DNA from: an uncultured bacterium
Lineage (GTDB): Bacteria; Actinomycetota; Actinomycetes; S36-B12
Assembly (NCBI GenBank): GCA_903954205.1
Contig: CAJBMR010000374.1
Location: 1 to 6,742, forward strand
DNA: 6,742 nt
Direction of reading: 5' to 3'
Positions within the stretch are counted from its first letter, which is position 1. Every line of letters starts with the position of its first letter. Shown one piece after another: positions 1 to 5,733 of this stretch. Position numbers and translations under genes: made by a program. The notes beneath the pieces are model-generated. The model saw nothing but the letters and a program-made list of their open reading frames with translations, had not been told where the DNA came from and searched no databases.

Positions 1-834
1 ATGGCGCTGCTGAGGGATCTCATTGGGGCGTCAACGACACCCACGCCGACACCGACTCCCACACCGACTCCCACGCCGACACCCACGCCCACTCCGACAC
101 CCACGCCGACACCGACACCGACGCCGACTCCCACGCCGACGCCGACGATGCCCGGGATGACCGAGGGCATCACCGCGGTGACCACGGTGACCAGCGACTG
201 GGGACTGGGCTACTGCAGCGACGTCATCGTCACGACCACGTCGACGACGGAGAAGCACTGGCGCGTGGACCTGCCCAAGGCCATCACGGTCACCGATATG
301 TGGAACGGCGTGCGCACGACGCAGCCCGACGGCACGGTGAGCGTGGGCGGCGCGGCGTGGAACCACATGGTCAAGGCCGGCAGCCCCACTAGCTTCGGCT
401 ACTGCGCCACGCGCAACGCCGCGGCGCCGACGCCGACGCCGACACCCACGCCGACTCCTACGCCGACACCCACACCCACACCCACACCCACGCCGACACC
501 GACGCCGACGCCAACACCCACGCCGACGCCGACGCCGGTGAGCAGCCTGACGGCGCGCTTCACCGTGGACTCGAAGTGGGAGAGCGGTGCGTGCTACACG
601 CTCGAGGTGACCAACACGTCGACCAGGGCTGTGTCGACGTGGACGGCGGGCTTCACGCTCGCTCCCCGCACGACCATCACCCAGTCATGGAGCGGTGCGG
701 TCGCACTGGTCGGGCCGGTCGCCGTGGTCAAGGCGCCCAGCTGGGGCGGCACGATTCCGGCTGGCGGCAAGGTGCGCCACTTCGGGATGTGCATCTCCGG
801 AGTCGGTGACCCCACCGGAGTCCGCGCCTCCTGA
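1..834 (+). CDS. Secreted protein with two CBM2-like cellulose-binding modules and Pro-Thr linkers (5' end probably missing)
   Basis: Probably the C-terminal part of an exported polysaccharide-binding protein or enzyme. The visible 277 residues run: short lead (1-11), Pro-Thr linker (about 12-49), CBM2-like module (about 55-140), second Pro-Thr linker (143-179), second CBM2-like module (about 181-268). Each module keeps the three aromatic positions that bind cellulose in family 2 modules: W67, W101 and W120 in the first, W193, W230 and W248 in the second. Each also has one Cys pair (C72/C135 and C198/C264) in GxC and FGxC settings, likely a disulfide within each module. This differs from the end-to-end Cys pair of the classical Cex module. 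There is an ATG at base 1, but no signal peptide follows it, and such proteins are exported. I infer that the frame continues upstream, probably into a signal peptide and perhaps a catalytic domain. The stop TGA is at 832-834. The substrate (cellulose or chitin) is not decided by the sequence. Confidence 0.82.
   Translation: MALLRDLIGASTTPTPTPTPTPTPTPTPTPTPTPTPTPTPTPTPTPTPTMPGMTEGITAVTTVTSDWGLGYCSDVIVTTTSTTEKHWRVDLPKAITVTDMWNGVRTTQPDGTVSVGGAAWNHMVKAGSPTSFGYCATRNAAAPTPTPTPTPTPTPTPTPTPTPTPTPTPTPTPTPTPTPVSSLTARFTVDSKWESGACYTLEVTNTSTRAVSTWTAGFTLAPRTTITQSWSGAVALVGPVAVVKAPSWGGTIPAGGKVRHFGMCISGVGDPTGVRAS
40..147 (+). repeat. First Pro-Thr linker: 18 six-base CCN-ACN units
   Basis: A run of 18 Pro-Thr dipeptides (residues 14-49) is encoded by a degenerate six-base repeat of the form CCN ACN. 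Codons vary mainly among ccc/ccg and acg/aca/act, so the DNA is an imperfect microsatellite. Such linkers are flexible, often O-mannosylated in actinobacteria, and space binding modules from other domains. Unit gain or loss stays in frame. Confidence 0.95.
427..537 (+). repeat. Second Pro-Thr linker: 18 six-base CCN-ACN units plus one Pro
   Basis: Residues 143-179 are 18 Pro-Thr dipeptides followed by a single Pro, joining the two CBM2-like modules. The unit number equals that of the first linker, but the codon order differs, so it is not a recent exact copy of the first. Confidence 0.95.
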
Positions 835-851
835 AAGAACGGTTCCCGTCT

Positions 852-899
852 GCGCCCGTAACTGACGTTAAGCAGGGTCTTAGCGTCGCTTACGGGCGC
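852..899 (+). terminator. Large stem-loop after the CBM2 gene, candidate terminator
   Basis: A near-continuous inverted repeat. The outer arms gcgcccgtaa (852-861) and ttacgggcgc (890-899) pair perfectly over 10 bp. After one mismatch (862/889) and a G-T pair (863/888), the inner arms gacgttaag (864-872) and cttagcgtc (879-887) pair over 9 positions, one of them G-T. The loop is cagggt (873-878). It starts 17 bases after the CBM2 stop, which fits a transcription terminator. No T-run follows, which is common in high-GC actinobacteria. Because it ends 21 bases before the next gene's -10 element, a regulatory role is also possible. Confidence 0.55.
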
Positions 900-920
900 G
901 GATCGGGCCGGGCGCTGCGC

Positions 921-926
921 TAACCT
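921..926 (+). promoter_or_regulatory. -10 element (TAACCT) for leaderless transcription of the lipoprotein gene
   Basis: The hexamer TAACCT fits the actinobacterial TANNNT -10 consensus. Six bases separate it from the ATG at 933, so the first base of the start codon would itself be the transcription start. No Shine-Dalgarno sequence precedes the ATG, as expected for a leaderless mRNA. I see no good -35 hexamer at 16-19 bases upstream. Confidence 0.5.
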
Positions 927-932
927 CGCCGC

Positions 933-1358
933 ATGCCGAATCGCCGAATCATTGCCGTTGTCTCCGCAGTTGGGACTGCACTCCTGCTCGCTGCCTGCGG
1001 GGGCTCCGCCTCGCCGCTCACAGCCGAGGAGGTCGTGCCCAAGCTTGAGGCCGCGGGCATCAACTGCACCGATACATCCACGGCACCCGTGGAGGAGGGG
1101 ATCGTCGCCACCGCGGTGACCTGCGCGCTCGGCGAAACCGGTGGCGTGGTCGTGATCGTCGCGGATTCCGCCGACGAGATCGGGAAGGCAAAACTGGAGT
1201 TGTGCGCTCAGATTCCTGACGAGCAGGGCAACCTCGAGGTGGCCACCGGAGATGCGTGGCTGTCGGTCACGCTCTCCACCGTGGGCATAGGTCCGGCCCA
1301 GGTCGCCGAGGCCCTGGGCGGCACGGTCACCAAGATCACCGAGTACTGCGCCACGTGA
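933..1358 (+). CDS. Small Cys-rich lipoprotein of unknown function
   Basis: A 141-residue protein I do not recognise as a named family. The N-terminus has a charged region (R4, R5), a hydrophobic stretch (I6-L19) and the lipobox L19-A20-A21-C22, followed by a Gly/Ser-rich tether. It should therefore be lipid-anchored on the outer face of the membrane. The mature domain (about 28-141) has four cysteines, C45, C64, C91 and C139, which could form two disulfides. It has no catalytic motif I can identify and reads as a small alpha/beta binding-type domain. The ATG at 933 is chosen because it gives a complete signal peptide and sits six bases after a TAACCT -10 element. The stop overlaps the GTG of the next gene (GTGA, 1355-1358), so the two are probably translated together and may work together. 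Confidence 0.85.
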   Translation: MPNRRIIAVVSAVGTALLLAACGGSASPLTAEEVVPKLEAAGINCTDTSTAPVEEGIVATAVTCALGETGGVVVIVADSADEIGKAKLELCAQIPDEQGNLEVATGDAWLSVTLSTVGIGPAQVAEALGGTVTKITEYCAT

Positions 1359-1681
1359 CACTGCGCCTCACCGCTGCGCTGCTCGCGGCCGCGACCCTCA
1401 TCGTCGGCTTTGCCGTCGCATCGCTCACAGGCAATCGCGCCCTCGGCGGCGTCGTCCTCATCGCAGGTGGCGCTGTGTGCGCACTCATGTGGTGGCGTCT
1501 AGCCGGACCTCTGCGCGCGATCGCGGCCGTTGCCGTGGCGGGGGTCGCGTTCGTGGTGTCCCATCCGCTTGGAGCGGTGATGACCTCATGGGGTGCCGTG
1601 CTGCTGGTGTCGGTGCTCACCGCGATCGCGGCGTACTACATCACTCCGCCGCCGCGCTCGTCGGCGCTGGAGAAGCGCTGA
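1355..1681 (+). CDS. Small four-helix membrane protein of unknown function
   Basis: A 108-residue, very hydrophobic protein starting at GTG 1355, which overlaps the stop of the lipoprotein gene by four bases. The reading frame is open farther upstream, but that part is an antisense-like shadow of the lipoprotein gene and is not membrane-like, so the overlapping GTG is the best start. Predicted membrane helices are near residues 5-24, 30-47, 53-69 and 77-96, with a short tail ending in Pro-Pro-Pro-Arg and E106-K107-R108. No strong Shine-Dalgarno is visible, consistent with translational coupling. I recognise no motif that gives a function. Its last 46 bases overlap the 3' end of the convergent permease gene. 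Confidence 0.75.
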   Translation: MTLRLTAALLAAATLIVGFAVASLTGNRALGGVVLIAGGAVCALMWWRLAGPLRAIAAVAVAGVAFVVSHPLGAVMTSWGAVLLVSVLTAIAAYYITPPPRSSALEKR

Positions 1682-2442
1682 ACGATGTAGATCGGCAGGA
1701 TCGAGACGATGACGAGGAACGCGGCAACGACATTGACGATCGGCGCCTGATTGGGGCGGAAGAGGTTCTGGTAGATCCAGATCGGCAGGGTCGTGATCCC
1801 CGGTCCTGCCGTGAACGTCGTCACGATGATCTCGTCGAATGACAACCCGAAGGCCAGGAGCGCACCCGCTGCCAGCGCCGAGCGCATAAGCGGGAAGGTC
1901 ACGTGCACGAAGGTCTGCCATCCGCGCGCACCCAGATCGGCCGACGCCTCCTCCACATTGCCGCCTAGGCGGCGCACGCGCGCGAGGGCGTTGTTGTAGA
2001 CGACCACAATGCAAAAGGTCGAGTGGGCGACGATCAACGTGAAGAAGGTCAAGCCACCGAGGAACGTCGTGAAGACATTGTTGAGCGCGATGCCGGTGAC
2101 AATGCCCGGCAACGCGATCGGCAGGATGATGAGCAGGCTGACGGAGTCCCGGCCGAAGAAGTTGTAGCGACCCAGTGCGAGAGCCGCCAGCGTGCCGAGC
2201 ACCAGCGCGACGGCGGTCGCGCAGATGCCGAGCACCACACTCGTGACCAGTGCCTCGCGGACGCCCTCATTGGAGACCGCTGCCTCCCACCACCTCACGG
2301 AGAAGCCCTGCGGAGGCCAGGAGAGCGTCTCCCCCGCATTGAAGGAATTGATGAGCACGACGGCAAGTGGGATGTAGACGAAGAGGAATGCGATGACGGC
2401 GAAGATCGACAGGGCGACCTTGGTGCCGCGGCCGGTCGTCAC
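1636..2442 (-). CDS. ydcV: ABC importer permease, PotC/YdcV type
   Basis: One of the two membrane channel subunits of the importer encoded here. The 268-residue protein has about six membrane helices: near 8-32, 64-91, 101-122, 130-152, 187-209 and 234-256. The cytoplasmic coupling loop with the EAA signature (V163-P184, core EEASADLGARGW) docks onto the ATPase. Segments such as LPIALPGIVTG (107-117) and SFDEIIVTTFTAG (201-213) closely match what I recall of E. coli YdcV, which supports orthology over generic PotC. The start is GTG at 2442-2440, and GTGA overlaps the stop of the preceding permease gene, which indicates coupling and a permease heterodimer. It is the last gene of the operon, and its 3' end runs 46 bp into the convergent membrane-protein gene. 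The substrate is inferred to be a polyamine or related amine. Confidence 0.9.
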   Translation of the reverse strand: MTTGRGTKVALSIFAVIAFLFVYIPLAVVLINSFNAGETLSWPPQGFSVRWWEAAVSNEGVREALVTSVVLGICATAVALVLGTLAALALGRYNFFGRDSVSLLIILPIALPGIVTGIALNNVFTTFLGGLTFFTLIVAHSTFCIVVVYNNALARVRRLGGNVEEASADLGARGWQTFVHVTFPLMRSALAAGALLAFGLSFDEIIVTTFTAGPGITTLPIWIYQNLFRPNQAPIVNVVAAFLVIVSILPIYIVQRFSSADERGGGVM

Positions 2443-3314
2443 AGGTTGTCCAGGGCGCCGGTGCGGCGGACGGCCGCGAGATAGAGCAGAACGATGATCA
2501 CCGGGATCGTGGCGAAGGCTGCCGCAAAGGGCAGGTTGGTGACGTAGTTCTGCTGCACGACATTGCCGAGCATGATCACCTTGCCGCCCACGATCTGCGC
2601 GGTGATGTAGTCGCCGAGGCTGAGCGAGAAGGTGAAGATCGATCCCGCCACCATGGTGGGGAAGATGATCGGCACGATGACACTGCGGAAGGTGCGCCAG
2701 CCCTTGGCGCCCAAATCGGCGGAGGCATCGAGCATAGAGTTGGGCACCCGCGTGAAGCCCGCGTAGACCGGCAGGATCATGTAGGGCAGCCAGAGGTACG
2801 TGAGTGTGACGATGATGCTCAGCTCACCGAAGCCCGGGCTATCGAGCCCCAAGGGTGCGAGGAACCATGCGAGGACACCCTGCTCAGGGCTGAGCATCGC
2901 CCGCCAGGCGTAGACCTTCACGAGGTAGCTCGCCCAGAGGGGCGTGAGGATAAGCGCGACCAGCAGCGGCTGCCAGCGTGGCCGCGCCACGCGCGCCATG
3001 AAGAACGCCACCGGCACTCCGATGAGAAGGCACAGCAGCGTTACGGAGATGGCGATCCCGAGCGTGCGCAGCATCGTCTGCAGGTACGCCGGGGTCGTGA
3101 AAACGTCGACGAAGTTCTCGAGGGTGAAGGTGCGCACCAGCGCACCGGTGAAGCCGTCGACCGTCCAGAAGGCCGTGAGGAAAAGCGCAGCGAGGGAACC
3201 CAGGTAGACGACGACCAGCCACGCCATCGGCGCTGCGAGCAGCGCCGCGAGCCGCGCACGCGGATGGCGATAGCCGAAGCCCCCCTTCGGGGGACTTGCC
3301 GTCGTCGTTGCCAT
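2439..3314 (-). CDS. ydcU: ABC importer permease, PotB/YdcU type
   Basis: The partner permease of the importer, 291 residues. After a short Ala/Thr/Pro-rich cytoplasmic N-terminus come about six membrane helices: near 24-50, 83-109, 117-138, 165-188, 216-238 and 262-282. The EAA coupling loop is at L195-P219 (core LDASADLGAKGW). The longer N-terminus before the first helix is usual for PotB/YdcU-type subunits compared with PotC/YdcV types. The start is ATG 3314-3312, with GAGGG at 3324-3320 five bases upstream as a moderate ribosome binding site. It lies 25 bases after the binding-protein gene and overlaps the next permease gene by four bases. The product sits in the cytoplasmic membrane. The assignment to the YdcU group rests mainly on its neighbours. 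Confidence 0.9.
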   Translation of the reverse strand: MATTTASPPKGGFGYRHPRARLAALLAAPMAWLVVVYLGSLAALFLTAFWTVDGFTGALVRTFTLENFVDVFTTPAYLQTMLRTLGIAISVTLLCLLIGVPVAFFMARVARPRWQPLLVALILTPLWASYLVKVYAWRAMLSPEQGVLAWFLAPLGLDSPGFGELSIIVTLTYLWLPYMILPVYAGFTRVPNSMLDASADLGAKGWRTFRSVIVPIIFPTMVAGSIFTFSLSLGDYITAQIVGGKVIMLGNVVQQNYVTNLPFAAAFATIPVIIVLLYLAAVRRTGALDNL

Positions 3315-3339
3315 GGGTTCCCTCGCTGCCTTGACCTAG

Positions 3340-4527
3340 TTAGGAGCGGAGCTCCGACCAAGCCTTCGACCACTCCGAGTAGGGCACGCACTTGACGTCC
3401 GTGCGCCCATCGAGGCAGACCTCAGTCGGGGTGTTCCAGTAGTAGACGTTCTCCCAGTACGCCGGCTCGTTGGCGTGGTACGTCGCGCACTGCTCGGGAT
3501 CGATATCGCAGGCCTTGACGTTGCTCGGCGCCTCGCCGAACCATGCTGTCGCCTGCTGATTGACCTCAGGAGACGCAATCCAGTCAAGCCACTTGTAGGC
3601 GCAGTTGAGGTTGGGCGTGTCCTTCGCGATCATCCACGTGTCGGACCAGCCCGTCGCCCCCTCCTTGGCCTTCACCGAGCCGACCGTTGCCGGGTCGAAC
3701 CCGTTGACGATGACCTGCCAGGACGTGGCGGCCGTCATGGTGCCGGCGTTCACTGCGTCGATCTGCTTCAGGTAGTCGCTCCAGTACTCGCTCACGAGCG
3801 GCTCCTGCTGCTTGAGCAGGTTAATCGCGGCATCGAACTGCGTCTGGTCGATCGCATACGGATCCTTGATACCAAGCTCCGGCTGCGTCGCCATCAGGTA
3901 GACCGCGGCATCGGCAATGTAGATCGGCGAGTCGTACGGGCCCACGCCACCGGCAGCCGGGGAGTCGGGCTCGAACATCACGGACCAGGAGTCAACCGTC
4001 TCGCCGACCTTCTCCTTGTTCCAGACGAGGAGATTGGCGCCACGACCGTGCGGCACGCCGTAGGCGACACCGTTGACGCTGTTGTGCGACTTCATCTTCA
4101 GATCCGGGAAGATGTCGGCGTAGTTGGGCACCAGGTCCATGTTGATCGGTTGGACGTTGCCGCCGTAGATCAGACGCAGCGACGCATCACCGGATGCCGA
4201 CACGACATCCCAACCGCCACCCTGCATGAGCTTGACCGCTTCATCCGAGGTGCCGAAGGTCTTGACGTTGACCTTGCAACCGGTGGCCTCTTCGAAGGGA
4301 CCCACCCAGTTCGCGGACGGATCCGTGCTTCCATTCTCGGCGTACCCGGGCCACGCGAGGATGTTGAGTGCGCCCTCGCCGTCGCCGACGGGACCTTGAT
4401 AGGTAGGGACGTCAGGCACGCCGCCCGAGTCGCCCGAACCACTATCGCTGCCGCCACCACAGGCGGCTAGCACCAGGGCTGCGGCACCGCCGACAGCCAT
4501 CATTTTCAGCAGACGCGCTGTGTGCAC
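3340..4527 (-). CDS. ydcS: ABC importer substrate-binding lipoprotein, YdcS/PotD type
   Basis: The extracellular solute receptor of the importer, 395 residues from the GTG at 4527. The signal peptide has R5 and K8, a hydrophobic stretch and lipobox L20-A21-A22-C23, then a Gly/Ser/Asp tether to about residue 45. The binding domain begins near LNILAWPGY (54-62). Segments TGCKVNVKT (82-90), ASGDASLRLI (111-120) and ELGIKDPY (217-224) match E. coli YdcS as I recall it. So do six non-lipid cysteines (C84, C309, C340, C347, C371, C380), which could make three disulfides. The frame is open upstream to 4845, but that part overlaps the ATPase gene and lacks a signal peptide. A strong AGGAGG before 4527 fixes the start. 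YdcS is a periplasmic-binding-protein homologue of PotD, and putrescine or spermidine is the usual predicted ligand. I infer a small amine and cannot fix it from sequence. Confidence 0.92.
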   Translation of the reverse strand: MHTARLLKMMAVGGAAALVLAACGGGSDSGSGDSGGVPDVPTYQGPVGDGEGALNILAWPGYAENGSTDPSANWVGPFEEATGCKVNVKTFGTSDEAVKLMQGGGWDVVSASGDASLRLIYGGNVQPINMDLVPNYADIFPDLKMKSHNSVNGVAYGVPHGRGANLLVWNKEKVGETVDSWSVMFEPDSPAAGGVGPYDSPIYIADAAVYLMATQPELGIKDPYAIDQTQFDAAINLLKQQEPLVSEYWSDYLKQIDAVNAGTMTAATSWQVIVNGFDPATVGSVKAKEGATGWSDTWMIAKDTPNLNCAYKWLDWIASPEVNQQATAWFGEAPSNVKACDIDPEQCATYHANEPAYWENVYYWNTPTEVCLDGRTDVKCVPYSEWSKAWSELRS

Positions 4528-4532
4528 CTGCT

Positions 4533-4538
4533 CCTCCT
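4533..4538 (-). promoter_or_regulatory. Strong ribosome binding site for the binding-protein gene
   Basis: AGGAGG on the minus strand, within GAAGGAGGAG (4540-4531), lies five bases before the GTG at 4527. It is the best Shine-Dalgarno in the window. It decides the GTG start over the longer open frame and over the ATGs 24-27 bases farther in, and suggests high translation of the receptor relative to the other subunits. Confidence 0.85.
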
Positions 4539-4548
4539 TCTCTTCGGT

Positions 4549-4572
4549 GGGCCGCGCCGGATGGCGTGGTCC
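4549..4572 (-). other. Small stem-loop between the ATPase and binding-protein genes
   Basis: In the 59-base gap, minus-strand CCACGCC (4569-4563) and GGCGCGG (4558-4552) fold around the loop ATCC with one A-C mismatch. Two outer G-C pairs (4572/4549, 4571/4550) can extend the stem across a second mismatch. Such intercistronic hairpins can mark mRNA processing that favours the binding-protein transcript, but the stem is modest and could be chance. Confidence 0.25.
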
Positions 4573-4586
4573 TGTGAACACCGCCA

Positions 4587-5609
4587 CTACCCCACAGGGA
4601 TCTCGTGCTCGGTGTTCCACATCAATGTCACGCGCTGACCTCGCATGGCGCCCAACTCGGACGAGGTGGCGTGAGAGTTCTGCTGGACGGCAATGAGAGT
4701 GGCGCCCGCATCCAGGTCGACGATGAAGCGCGTCGACATGCCGACGTAGACGACCTCTCGGATCACTCCGGCGGCGGCGCGCTCGCTTCCCTCCGGCGAG
4801 GCCGTGCCCAGGAGGACACGGATCTTCTCCGGTCGCACCGACCACAGTCCTTCGCGGCCCAGCAGCGAGGCGGCCACCCCGGCCTCGAGCAGGTTGGATA
4901 CGCCCACGAAGCCCGCGACGAAAGGCGTCTTCGGGTGCTCGTAGATCTCGACCGGCGTGCCGATCTGGGCGATGCGTCCCGCGTCGAAGACTGCGATGCG
5001 GTCCGACATGGTCAGGGCTTCTTCCTGGTCGTGCGTAACGAAGACGAAGGTGATCCCCACCGCGCGCTGCAACTCTTTGAGCTCCACCTGCATCTGCTCG
5101 CGCAGTTTGAGGTCCAGCGCACCCAGCGGCTCATCGAGGAGGAGTACGCGCGGGCGATTGACGAGCGCCCGTGCAAGCGCCACACGCTGGCGCTGGCCAC
5201 CGGAGAGCTGACTGGGCTTACGCGCGCCGTAGTCCTCAAGGCGCACCGCGGCGAGCGCCTCTTCCGCGCGCTGACGCCGCTCCGCCTTGGACACCTTCTT
5301 CACCTTGAGCCCGTATTCGACGTTCGACAGCACATCCATGTGCGGGAATAGGGCGTAGTCCTGGAAGACGGTGTTGACGTCGCGCGAGTAGGGAGGCACC
5401 TGGGTGACGTCCACGCCGGCGAGTTCAATGGTGCCCGAGGTCGGCTGCTCGAAACCGGCGATCATGCGCAGGACAGTGGTCTTGCCGGAGCCACTGGGCC
5501 CGAGGAGCGTGAGGAACTCCCCATCGGCGACATCGAGATCGACGCTGTCGACCGCCACCACATCGCCGAACTCCTTGCGCAGGTTCGTCAATCGGATGGC
5601 AGTGCTCAC
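4587..5609 (-). CDS. ydcT: ABC importer ATPase, PotA/YdcT type
   Basis: The energy subunit of the importer, 340 residues, acting as a dimer on the inner face of the membrane. All nucleotide-binding motifs are intact: Walker A GPSGSGKTT (37-45), Q-loop Q83, signature LSGGQ (135-139), Walker B LLLDEP (156-161, with D159 and E160), D-loop ALD (164-166) and switch H193. A C-terminal TOBE-type domain runs from about 258 (VRPEKIRV) to 335, as is usual for PotA/MalK-like ATPases. The start is GTG 5609-5607, with GAGG four bases upstream. The frame is open to 5768, but the extra part is not ABC-like and overlaps the preceding gene. It heads the set with binding-protein and permease genes, so it is the dedicated ATPase of this importer. 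Placing it before the binding-protein gene differs from E. coli ydcSTUV. Confidence 0.93.
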   Translation of the reverse strand: MSTAIRLTNLRKEFGDVVAVDSVDLDVADGEFLTLLGPSGSGKTTVLRMIAGFEQPTSGTIELAGVDVTQVPPYSRDVNTVFQDYALFPHMDVLSNVEYGLKVKKVSKAERRQRAEEALAAVRLEDYGARKPSQLSGGQRQRVALARALVNRPRVLLLDEPLGALDLKLREQMQVELKELQRAVGITFVFVTHDQEEALTMSDRIAVFDAGRIAQIGTPVEIYEHPKTPFVAGFVGVSNLLEAGVAASLLGREGLWSVRPEKIRVLLGTASPEGSERAAAGVIREVVYVGMSTRFIVDLDAGATLIAVQQNSHATSSELGAMRGQRVTLMWNTEHEIPVG

Positions 5610-5655
5610 ATGACCTCTCTCAGAAACCGTGCGGAGGACCCCCGAAAACGGCGCC

Positions 5656-5661
5656 AGCATA
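5656..5661 (-). promoter_or_regulatory. Possible -10 element (TATGCT) for the importer operon
   Basis: TATGCT on the minus strand fits TANNNT and would place the transcript start about 40 bases before the ATPase GTG. I see no matching -35 at normal spacing. It is the most plausible promoter position in the 124-base gap, but the evidence is weak. Confidence 0.25.
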
Positions 5662-5705
5662 GGGGGAATGGCTCGCGGCGGGGCGCAATTCGCAGGTCCG
5701 CCTTC

Positions 5706-5728
5706 GGTCACGTCGCCGAATCGTGACC
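5706..5728. promoter_or_regulatory. Perfect inverted repeat, candidate operator (or terminator stem)
   Basis: GGTCACG (5706-5712) and CGTGACC (5722-5728) are perfect reverse complements separated by nine bases. The centre lies about 60 bases upstream of the candidate -10 at 5656-5661. The site also begins five bases after the stop of the FbpC-like gene. The symmetry and half-site spacing fit a dimeric repressor or activator site. As an RNA hairpin it would have a 7 bp stem with a 9-base loop and no T-run, making it a poor intrinsic terminator. Confidence 0.45.
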
Positions 5729-5733
5729 TCGCC

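Noticed and set aside
40..537. CRISPR-like or tandem-repeat array
   Set aside because: The periodicity comes from Pro-Thr codons in an open reading frame. There are no spacers.
916..927. Possible half of an iron-regulator (IdeR/DtxR) box around GCTAACCT
   Set aside because: The other half-site is absent, and the bases are better explained by the TAACCT -10 element.
594..1361. Minus-strand open frame of 255 codons across the CBM2 end and lipoprotein gene
   Set aside because: It runs antisense through two supported genes and the intergenic palindrome, and has no domain features.
1517..1629. Two copies of GCGATCGC (1517-1524 and 1622-1629)
   Set aside because: They resemble the cyanobacterial HIP1 octamer, but both simply encode Ala-Ile-Ala in membrane helices of a high-GC gene. 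Two copies are not evidence of a repeat system.
3475..4470. Long plus-strand open frame of 331 codons opposite the binding-protein gene
   Set aside because: It is antisense to a well-supported gene, is Arg/His/Asp-rich like a codon-bias shadow, and has no recognisable domain.
4528..4845. N-terminal extension of the binding-protein frame by 106 codons
   Set aside because: It overlaps the ATPase gene, lacks a signal peptide and ignores the strong AGGAGG at 4533-4538. The GTG at 4527 gives a complete lipoprotein signal.
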